Source: Artemisia argyi
Lineage: Eukaryota > Streptophyta > Magnoliopsida > Asterales > Asteraceae
Length of the DNA stretch: 64,000 nucleotides
Reading direction: 5' to 3'
NCBI GenBank assembly: GCA_030686995.1
Contig: CM060697.1
Location: 38,489,459 to 38,553,458 of the forward strand
In this document: piece by piece, positions 53,018 to 64,000 of the stretch
How positions within the stretch are numbered: position 1 is the stretch's first letter
How the letters are laid out: every line of letters begins with the position of its first letter
Notes under the pieces: generated by a model
The model's database searches: none
The model's input: the letters and a program-made list of their open reading frames with translations, nothing else
What the model was told of the DNA's origin: nothing
Program-made: the position numbers and the translations under genes

Positions 53018-56000
53018 TGATTGATGCTAAACGGTCAACTTAATTGACCAAGGGACGGTCAACCAAGTCAAACGTCTAAAACCAATGCTCCGAGGAATAC
53101 AGTGTTTTCCCGGGTCGTTTAAGTCCCGACGAGGTGTGAATTGTAAACAAAACGGTTATTTGATCGGGTGAAATTGGACAGGAAAAGGTTTGAGTGTGGT
53201 TAAACTAAGGAATTTACAACAAAATAGCTTAAACAAGCTATTTGAATAAGACAAGAAAGTTTGAAAACCCAGAAACGTTTAAAACTTAAAAACGCGTACG
53301 TTACGTTTTAAATAAAACGTAAACGTACGAAATAAAACGCGAGTTTTAACAAAATAAAATACTTACAAAAGTGAAAATCACATTTTTACAATCCTAATAA
53401 TAAAAGAAACTTTTTAGAAAATTAAAATTACTTTTTACACTATTTAATTAATTAATATTAATTAAATACTATTTAATACTTATTATTAATATTTAAATAA
53501 CTAAAATACACTTACAATATTATTTAAATACTAAAAAGGTGAAAATAAAATTTCTAAAATTATAAAATAACTAAAAACAAGTTTTAAAAATAAGTCTTTT
53601 TGTCTTTTTGTGGTTTTTCTATTAATTAATTACTAATTAATTATTAATTACTAATTAAACTATTTTAAATTAAGAAAAATACTAAATGAACAGTAAAAAT
53701 TCTAATAAAATTTCTAAAAATATTTTACAACTTATTAAAGCTATAAAAAATATAAAAACTAAGTTTTACCTTATAAAAACTAATTATGCTATTTTAACCT
53801 TAATATTAATTAATATTTAATAAAACTAAAGTTAATTCTAATTAATACTAAATGACACAATAAAAATCTGAGAAAATTAATACAAATACTTTAATATAAT
53901 AGAAATTTAAGAAAAATATAAAAATAACAAGTACTTAATAAAAATATAAAAATGAAAATTAAAATTAAATAAAATTAAATAGAAACTATCACTTAAATTT
54001 AAATTTGTTTTTTTTTCTGGATTTTTATTTTAGAAACCTACTTTACATCTAAAAACATAAACTTTTTATAAAAACAAACTTTTTAGAACTTAATAATAAG
54101 CAAAATATAAGCAAAAAGGGTCAACAGTTGACCACAGTTGACCAAAGGGTGAAATAAGCTCAAATGAGGTTTGGTGGGGTCCACAATGGTTAATCCAGGT
54201 GTGAATAAGCTTATGGAACTTGAATAAGCTGGAAAAAGTACTAGTGAACCACAGAATAAGCAATAAGCATAAAATAAGCACTAAGAAACTTGTTTTGCAA
54301 CTGAAAAGTGGGACAGACTTGTGGGAGTAAATCAGGTGGGACCCAGTGGTTCCTAGGTCAAAGCTATGGTCAATTCATGGAGCCTGGTAGGAGGGGGAAT
54401 GAAAGGTACAAATTTCATGGGCTGGGGCCCACTGGATTGCTCAGAAAACCACCACCAAGTGGTGGTGGTGGTGGTGCATCTGCTGAGACAGAGCAGCTTG
54501 TTGCCCTGCAAGTCACTTTGAGGACTTGTGGGGCCCACCACAAAATTCTTAAAAATGAAAGGAGGGGGGGAATCAATAGCTGGGGTGGTAGACAACAAAC
54601 CCTAGAAATACCAAAGCCAGATTCCCAATACACAATTCCCTAAAAATCCTTGAATTTATGGAAAAATCTGAAATGTAGCAATTTGACTTTTGTAGAAAAC
54701 TTTGAATGCTGACTTTTTTGAACTTTGATTTGATCTAGTTGGATGAAAACATGATTATAGGTTAAAGTAAAACTAAAATGAGCTACAAGATCAACCTATG
54801 TACTGAAATGATGGTTGTTTGGACTCAATAACCACCACAGTTAACTGTGGTGGTAAGATTCTTGTGGATTTGACTTCTGAGCAATTACCAACTGATTTTA
54901 ATGACTTAGTTGGATTATATGAACCTAATATAGCATGCATGAACTAAAAACATCACAAGAAACAGATTAGAACATCACCAATCCTACTAATCCAAACACA
55001 CCTAAAGAAACTGAAATGGCAGATAATCAAAGCAAACTAGCAACTAAGACTTTAAACATGAAATCAAATCTTATATTAACACTACATAAACACAATAAAA
55101 CTGAAATAAGGACTAAATTACTTAAGCTACAGTAAATAACAAAAATTTATAAAAAAATGCTTACTGAGAGATCATACTGAGACAGATGATACCAAGGGAA
55201 CACAACCACAACCTACACCTCCCTGAGGTACTACAACCATTAAATTCCACAATCCAAAGCTTGCTTGGCTTTCTTCTTCTTCTTTCCTTATTTTTTTATT
55301 TATTATGAATTTCTACAAATTTATTTAGATTTTTAGTACATAGGTGAAACTGAATGACTTGCCTTCCAAACTTTTACAAGACTCACAATTAAGCTCCAGT
55401 GAGCATAAACTAACAAGAAACAACCAGAATCACCCAGGTTGAGCAAAGCTAACAAATTCACTTGAAATTAACAAAAACTGAGATTGTACTTTGAGAGTTG
55501 AAACTGAGAGATTATTGAAATACTTTCCAATTACTTAAAGGTTTGGTACAACTTGAATTAGAAACTGAATTTAAAAGCTTACAACATAAATTTAAAGTTT
55601 ACACTATGAAAATGGTCTAAAGACAATTGACAACCTTTTCTTCTCTTTTTTCTTGATCTTTATAGTCCCTCGAGGTCCCACTTGACTTTCCCACCAGTCT
55701 CTGACCCTTGGATTAGCTTGGAATGATCCCAACCATTCAAAATGGTTTTGGCGCCAATTTGGAAAATGGGCAGTTGAGTGTTTGGTGAGTTCATTAATGA
55801 GGAGGGGGAAGGTGAGGGTGTAGGTGAGAGATATTAATGATAGTGGGTGAGGTTTGGTGAGGAGGGGGGCATGAACCTGAAGATTAGGGGGTAATGGTGG
55901 GAGGTTAGGGAAGGGTGAACAGTGGTACGGGGGTGAGGTTTGACCGAAGTCAACGAGCCAGGGTTGTTATTATTTTGGGAGTGGGCTGAATTTTGGGCCT

Positions 56001-56595
56001 GGGGTGTAGGTTATTGGATCAGGCCAAGGGTAATGGGTGGGTTGTTTGGTTTGTTTGTTTAATTTTAAGTCCACTTGGTTTTTTAACTAATAAACATCAA
56101 GGACCATTTTTTGTAGATTCTGAAAACTTGAGGGGCTGTGATTGTAACATTCCAAAAGTAACCATAAGGACTAAAAATTGCCAACTTTAATGACCTAGGG
56201 ACCCAAAATGTATTTTTCCAATATTAAATTCCCCGGGGACTACTTCTGCCAAAGTTTGAAACTCCAGGGACCAAAAGTGTAAATTTCCAAAACTTTCCAA
56301 TTTTTCACCAAAGGACTAAATATGACATTTTATGATTTCAAAATGACCTTTGGTGATAATTTTTCATATTTTGAATATCCAGGGACTAGTTTTGTAATTT
56401 TATGAAAGTCGGGGGACTGAAACTGCCAATTTTGTAAACTTTGTGCGTTTTTCGTTTGTTTTTACTCGTTTTGCATCTAAAACATATAAAACACAATTTT
56501 GGAATATTTTCAGTATTTTGATGCATTACTGAGTGTTTTTGTATGTTTTGCAGTTCATATTAGACCAAAAATGATGAGTGTTTGAGCACTCATCA
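53018..56595 (-). repeat. 5' LTR of element E
   Basis: 3578 bp. Differs from the other LTR by (GTG)6 instead of (GTG)12 at 54459-54476, two single-base homopolymer length changes and two substitutions (near 53632 and 54203). Near the U5 end the plus strand reads GTCGTT (53114-53119), like the first bases of tRNA-Asp. Confidence 0.9.
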
Positions 56596-56600
56596 GGGAC

Positions 56601-57356
56601 CTTCATGAAAAGGCATCCCGAAGAGTGCTATGATCTAATTGAGAACATGACTGCCCACCATAACTTTTGGGATTCCTCTGCGGAGAGGGATGAATCATAT
56701 AAATCAGTCGTTCCTTCATCTATGTTGAGGATGAAAAGGCATCTCCTGATATCGCGGTTCTCACTAAAAAGATGGACGACTTTGCTACGGCTATGTTGAG
56801 GATGAACCAAACCCTCCAAAATCAACAAGTGAAAGCCGTAGCCCAAAGTTGTGAGACTTGTGGAGGCCCACATCTGTATTCCGAGTGTCCAGCCACTGCT
56901 GGTTATTCTCAAGAGAACGTTTATACTGCTCAAGGTTCCTACAATATGGGAGGTAATCCTTACCAACCACAGGGGGACCGTAATCTCTTAAGCTATCGTT
57001 CCAACAATTTTCTCGGGCCACCCGGTTTTAATCAAAATCCAAACCGTAACTCGAATCAAAATCAGAATCGAGGAGATTTTAACCAAGGTCAAAACCCGAA
57101 TTTCCAAAACTAGAACCAAAATCAAGGTCATTTTAATCAAAACAATTTTCAAAATGGCAATCAAAATCAAGGTTTTCAAGGAAATTTTCAAAGAAACCAA
57201 GGTCAAGGGAATTACAATCAGGGTAATTTCAATCAAAGAAACAATTTTCAGGGTAACAACAACCAAAACCAAGGAAATTTTCAAAACAACCATGTTCAAG
57301 ATTTTCCTAACCAAAATCAAAGTGTTGTTCAACCCAGTCTTCCTCCGATGAAGTGT
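56601..57356 (+). pseudogene. Athila gag of H, C-terminal part
   Basis: Continues the gag frame across the E insertion (GGTFMK spans the join), with EECYDLIENMTAHHNFWD. A frameshift near 56730 moves to the frame with KKMDDFATAMLRMN and the zinc knuckle CETCGGPHLYSEC (near 56854). It then enters a long Asn/Gln/Phe-rich repeat (57013-57340), which is broken by TAG at 57111-57113 and shifts frame again near 57345. N/Q-rich tails of this kind are common in Athila gag. Confidence 0.8.
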
Positions 57357-58594
57357 TAAAACAATTCATGAAAGCACAAGAGGAAACGAATCGGTTACTG
57401 GTCAGCAAGATCTCTGAACTTCAGAAGTCTTTAAATGATCGACCCTCGGGCTCAGGTAAACTACCGAGCAACACGATCGCTAACCCAAGGGGCGATGTTA
57501 AGGCGATCACTACCCGAAGTGGAGTATCATACAATGGACCCACGACTCCCTTTACCTTTCCTCCTACCAAGGTAGCGGAACGTGAACCAGAGGTTACCAC
57601 GGACACGGTACTTCCTACTAATAACGGAGGTACTAACAACGTCCACCCTCAAGTTGTCCTGGTCCCGACTCCCAAGTCAAAAGTTGTATTTGATCCTCCG
57701 GAAAGTCTTAATGAAATTCCTAGAAACAATCCCAAAATTTCGATTCCATATCCTTCACGTTTGAATTATCAAAAGACCTGCGGAAAAGCTAATCATCAGA
57801 TGAAAAAATTCTACCAAATTTTCCAAGAATTACATTTCGATATCAGCTTCGCGGATGCTCTTCTTCTGATGCCTAAATTTGCATCAACAATCAAAAGTTT
57901 GATAAGTAATAAGGAAAAACTCTGTGAAATGGCTATAACTCCACTGAATGAACATTGCTCAGCATTGCTCTTGAAAAAGCTTCCCGAAAAGCTTGGAGAT
58001 CCCGGGAAATTTCTCATTCCTTGCATTTTCCCGGGGATGGTTGAATGCTTTACCTTGGCCAATCTTGGTGCAAGCATCAACCTAATGCCTCACTCAGTCT
58101 GGAAGAAACTCTCTCTTCCTGAGCTCACTCCTACCTGCATGACTCTCATGCTTGCAGATCGTACTATATCTCATCCCCTCGGCATTGCCGAGGATATCTT
58201 CGTGAAATTAGCAAAATTCCATTTTCCGGCAGATTTCGTGATTGTTGATTTCGATGCTGACCCAAGAGTTCCTCTCATTCCCGGGAGGGGATTCTTAAGA
58301 ATGGGTCGTGCTCTAATCGATGTTTTCGAAGAAGAAATCACTTTGCGTGTTGGTAATGAAGCCAGCACATTCAACCTTGATCAAATTTCTAGATACTCCT
58401 CCAACTATAACTCTGAAACGGTAAACCGAATCGACATCATCGATGTTGTTTCAGAGGAGTATTCTCAAGAGGTTCTCGGTTTCTCTCCAAGTGGCCGTAC
58501 CACTCTTTCTTCTGAACCTATCATATCCGACTCTTCCCCTTCTCTCACTCCGTTTGAGGGGAGTGACTTCCTTTTGTAAGAGGTCGAGGCTTTT
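57353..58594 (+). pseudogene. Gag tail and retropepsin of H
   Basis: A coiled-coil-like start (LKQFMKAQEETNRLLVSKIS) and linker lead to the protease: FLIPCIFPGMVECFTLANLGASINLMP, then ADRTISHPLGIAEDIFV and VPLIPGRGFLR. The active-site aspartate of D-L-G-A-S is Asn here, and LGRPF is changed to PGRGF, so the enzyme should be inactive. TAA at 58577-58579 ends the frame, but the following EVEAF continues into the RT linker beyond the solo LTR at 58595. Confidence 0.8.
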
Positions 58595-59365
58595 TGTAAA
58601 ACCCAAAAATCCGTAATCATATTTATTTGATAATTTGAATTTTAACCTAAGATTAATATTAAAATTTTGGACATTTAAACTATATGATATACACCTAAAA
58701 TGAAATAAATCCTAAACTATATCTAATAAATTAAATACTAACCCTTTCTAATAATAACCTAAGTTAAAATAAAATTTGGTACACATCCTAATTCCTAGAC
58801 TACCACACGTGTTCCTTGTACATTCCTTGAGCCAAAAATTTTGATATTGCCCTCCTATGCAACCGTATAATGTAGATAAGAACAAGGATATAGACCAAAT
58901 ATGTTTCACAAAATAAAAGATTTGATTGTCCTTAATTGGTAGCTATATACACGGTTCCTTCCCACATAAATTATACGTTTTCCCTCATCCCCTCATTCAG
59001 AAAATACAGCAACTCATTCCTCTCCACACCAAAAACCTAAATCAGCCGCTATTACCACTTCATTCAGCCCTAAAGATAGTAAGGAAGAAGAAAGGTGTAA
59101 GGCCACTCTGATCGTGTGATTCGTTGGTTGTGTGTATGTCTTTGAATTGTGGGGTTGCTTTGTTCTTTCGGTCACGTTATGCCTGTTCAAAAGGTACCAT
59201 CTTCAGCCTTTGTTTTCCATCCATTCGACATATGCTCATGTATATAATATGATGTTAAAAACTTGCTATACAACTATGATAATCATACTAGTATAATAAT
59301 TGTTTGCCTCGCTAGAATCTGAAATACGAAGGATACTTTCATAAGACGCATAAAATCATGAAACC

Positions 59366-59370
<5 letters not shown>

Positions 59371-59433
<63 letters not shown>
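59371..59433. repeat. (AT)n microsatellite, left half
   Basis: A pure AT tract that continues at 60840 after the nested LTR. Confidence 0.9.
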
Positions 59434-60940
<1,507 letters not shown>

Positions 60941-62398
60941 GACTCATGCTTCTGTTCATGCCATACGAACCTGTTGTTAAACACTAAGTAATAAACTGAG
61001 AGACATGCATGTTTTGTGTGAGTATAGGACCTGTTACGTTTGAGTTTACGCGTCTCTTTGACTCGTTAAAAATATAAGTGTCGACCATGCATGTTTGTTG
61101 CTCTCGTATTGTAAGCTTTCAAATCTGAATTTTTGTAACTTGAGATGCTCGTTAAACACTTGACTTAAGACCTGATTTGACAATCTCAAAAATTAAAGTA
61201 TAGGTGCATGGATAGTTATTAAGTCTAGTGTTTATTTTATGTTTGCCTGTATGGGCGTGAGTTTTGGTAGGTCAAAAGAGATGCATGAACATGTTTACGA
61301 TATAAAGTTAAAAGGAGGTTAAGTGTAGAAGTTGTTTTGTCTCACTAAATTAGATGCGTCTCGTTGGTTTGGATGTCGAGTGGGACAGTTGGGTGTGAGT
61401 CTTTGGTTGGTCAAAAAGGTGTCTAAAGCATGATTATACACTGGAGTAAAATTTGTACGTGTCATAGTGTAGTTTTGGTTTATATTTGGGTTATCTCAAA
61501 AGATTTTTTTTATCTCGTTAAAAGGGTAGTATCGAGAAAGGGTGTTGTCATGTATTCTTGATCAGGTTATGTGTTAAGTTTTGTTGAGTCTCGGGCAGGT
61601 TGTTGGGTAGTTCGTGGGATTTAGATAAGTGTTAAGTGTGTTCGCATGTGTTCTTTTCCGTCGACATATGTTAAGTATTTGTAAAATTGGCTAAACTCTA
61701 AGTGTACATTAATTAGAATAATTAATTCGAGATGATTTCGAACTAATCCTAATTCACTAATTATAAACCCTAAACCTAATTTAATACATTTTGAACCTAT
61801 ATTAATTAATTGTCATGGTAAATCCTAATTGGTCATTAATGGAATTAAATACGATTGAAACCCTAATCTTACAAAAATCGGAAAGTTACTATTTTTGGGA
61901 AGCTGCTATAAAAGGAAAGTTACGAAAAAATGGAAAGCCGACTAAAACGAGTAATCTGATTTAAAACAAGCTATTAATAATTAGCCGATCATTATTCGTG
62001 TAGATCCGCTGAAGAAGGAGTGACTTCCTATTCCTATGGTTATTGTATAGTTTCGTTGGCGGTTTAAGGTAGAGATATTCTATCCTTTCAGTAAGGGTGC
62101 CTTCTCTCTCATGACTTGATCTTTGATTATTGATTCGTTATAAGATTCCCTATGTCATTGCTATGTTCCCTTATGCTTGATCCATTCTTTATGATTCCTT
62201 TGATATGATCCCTTTGATATATGATCCACATTCATTATTGATTCGTTATAAGATTCCCTAAGTCATTGCTATGTTCCCTTATGTTTGATCCATTCTTTAT
62301 GATTCCTTTGATATATGATTCACATTCATTTGATACTCCTCTGATTATGATTATGATTATGCTATGATATGATTTGGATATGCTGCTATGATTCTATA

Positions 62399-62808
62399 TA
62401 TGTATGTATGTATGTATGCTTCGTTCCCTTCTTATGCCCGAGTTTTTCTAACTACTCATGGAGTTACCATGGCCGTGTCATCGAGGCGCCGATGGCATGA
62501 GACTTTCTATGGAGGTGTGATTGATCCATGGCGTCCCCATTTGATATGATATGATTATGCGCACTTATGACTGTGATTATGCTGGATTATGTATGTATGT
62601 ATGGGGGGCGTATGGATGCATACTAGCACTTATGTTTATGTATGGTTATGATATGGATATATGTATAGTGAATGTGGGTAGGTACTTCTCTACTCCTTCA
62701 CGTTTGGGAGCTAGCTATTCCATGTGGTACCGAGAGGTCTCCCTTCTCCGTATCCTTTGACAGGTGATTATGGATTATGTATGTATGTATGTATGTATGT
62801 ATGTATGA
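62399..62808. repeat. TATG tetranucleotide repeats
   Basis: Short (TATG)n runs at about 62399-62419, 62590-62601 and 62777-62808 inside the Tekay-like LTR. Confidence 0.8.
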
Positions 62809-63433
62809 GACCTATTCGAGTGACTCTGGTAGGTCGGCTCGTGGCTTTCCTATTTTCGCCTTGTCTATTCGAGTGACTCTGGTAGACACGCCTTTGTTGA
62901 TACGTGCTCTTTACCGTTTCTTTATGATTATGCTTATGTGATATATCTTTGATACTTCGTTTTCCTTCGGCTTATGATATTCGTTCAGTTGTTCGTGAAT
63001 CTTTCATGCATTTGACAGATGACATTCCTTTCAGTTGGAGTTTATTTTTCCTTTTCCTATGCTTATTTATGTTTCGATTATTTGTTTGTTTTGCTATATA
63101 TCTGTTCACTGGGCTTTCGTAGCTCAGCCGCATTTCCTTTTCCTGCGGCAGGTTTTAGGTTGGAAGCCGGGTTTGGGTGAAGAGAGAGCATAGGAGCTTT
63201 AGTTGACTACCCCATGGAGTAGAAGCACATTACATCTGGACTAGTTTTGGACTTGGGTTAGATTAGACTTTGTTTAGTTTATATTTCCTTTTCTTTTATA
63301 GTTTTAGTACTCCTTTTGTACTTTTAGACTTTTTCCTTGTAATCTTTTGTTTTAAGTCTTTCGCTTGCGTTGTATGCTTTGATATGTCACCGTACTGTAG
63401 CGCTCCGGACCCATGCCGGGTTGGGGTGTTACA

Positions 63434-64000
63434 CTTTTCTTGCTCAAGATAGCTCAATTTCAAATGAGATTGATGAAAACTATCTTGATCCCGAGGGGAA
63501 TATTCTTCTTCTTGAAAGATTGTTAAATGACGATCCTTCACCCTCTCCATCTCCAAAAGAACTTCATAAAGCGGAAATTAAGTCTATTGAAAAATCTGAT
63601 GAATTTCCCGAGGTCGAGCTCAAGGACTTGCCTCCTCATCTAGAGTATGCATTTTTTGAGGGTGATGATAAATTACCCGTCATTATTGCTAAAGACTTGA
63701 AAGATGAGGAGAAAACTACACTCATAAAGGTTCTTAAGTCACACAAGCAAGCAATTGCTTGGAAACTCTCCGACATTAAGGGTATTAACCTGGACTTTTG
63801 TACACACAAAATCTTGATGGAGGATGACTTTAAGCCAGCAGTGCAACATAAGAGGAGGGTAAATCCTAAAATCCACGAAGTTATCAAACAAGAAGTTTTA
63901 AAACTTCTTGATGCGGGATTAATTTACCCTATATCTGACAGTCCTTGGGTTAGCCCAATTCATTGCGTTCCAAAAAAGGGTGGCATAACTGTTGTCACAA
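63434..64000 (+). CDS. Protease-RT linker and RT N-terminus of H (partial)
   Basis: An open frame with no stop from the solo-LTR border to the window end. An acidic linker reads [19 protein letters not shown]. Then come [39 protein letters not shown], the typical Athila pre-RT segment, and the RT start: [58 protein letters not shown]. The catalytic YxDD lies beyond the window. The linker joins back to EVEAF at 58580-58594. Confidence 0.85.

Larger units (their letters stand above)
47159..56595 (-). mobile_element. Element E: very young non-autonomous Athila derivative
   Basis: 9437-bp element on the minus strand with two long LTRs (47159-50756 and 53018-56595) and the target duplication GGGAC (47154-47158 and 56596-56600). 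It has an internal region of only 2261 bp with a tRNA-Asp PBS, one acidic ORF, four pseudoknot units and three polypurine/hairpin blocks. I find two substitutions between the LTRs plus three length changes, so insertion is very recent. Without protease, RT or integrase it must have been mobilised in trans. It is of the same family as its host H and lies in the opposite direction. Confidence 0.9.

Noticed and set aside
62551..62760. 69-codon ORF with MYVWGAYG
   Set aside because: It runs over TATG repeats in a solo LTR, so it is composition-driven.

Overview
This window is plant nuclear DNA of the repeat-rich heterochromatin type. By eye well over 80 percent of it is nested LTR retrotransposons. 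The organism is a eudicot. Several retroelement proteins (the extra ORF after RNase H in the Copia element, the Athila-type gag, and the degenerate protease-like domain of element G) resemble families I associate with Asteraceae such as Tanacetum or Artemisia. That family-level guess is inference, not proof. Only one locus looks like a cellular gene: a broken, spliced B3-domain-like gene on the minus strand at 1998-3886.

Layout. 1-4430: low-copy-looking DNA with two foldbacks, the B3-like pseudogene and a dimeric Stowaway-like MITE in its first intron. 4431-13905: a CACTA-type fragment split by element A (4726-13072, target site duplication ATAGT), a non-autonomous Sirevirus-like element with gag and a novel ORF but no pol. 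13906-41327: element F, an old minus-strand Athila-like gag-protease element. F was opened by G (16611-23230, TSD CTGGG, a non-autonomous Athila-like element) and by a Tekay-like solo LTR (23468-39186). The solo LTR was in turn opened by D (25233-37622, TSD AAAAA), a Copia element with gag, protease, integrase, RT, RNase H, an antisense ORF and a long extra ORF. 41328-41555: start of another Tekay-like LTR. 41556-64000: element H, a plus-strand Athila running off the window, opened by E (47159-56595, TSD GGGAC, same family, opposite strand, very young) and by a second Tekay-like solo LTR (58595-63433, TSD CTTTT). The latter holds a G-family solo LTR (59434-60839) inside an AT microsatellite.

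The pol genes carry stop codons, frameshifts or catalytic substitutions, so no element in the window looks autonomous. The interesting signals are in the RNA and cis-regulatory parts. (1) A compact pseudoknot of about 45 nt occurs four times in E and twice in D, just upstream of their 3' LTRs, with covarying stems. (2) A covarying hairpin with loop RGGA (sense strand) is coupled to polypurine-tract-like blocks in E, F and G. (3) U5 of G, and more weakly H and E, is complementary to the 5' half of tRNA-Asp, the same tRNA whose 3' end fits their primer binding site. (4) Each LTR family has its own short, often palindromic motif array upstream of its TATA box. In D and A the array is repeated at an internal promoter serving the extra ORF.

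All coordinates, counts and alignments were made by eye without tools. Insertion boundaries supported by TSDs are the firmest part. Protein family names rest on motif recognition.
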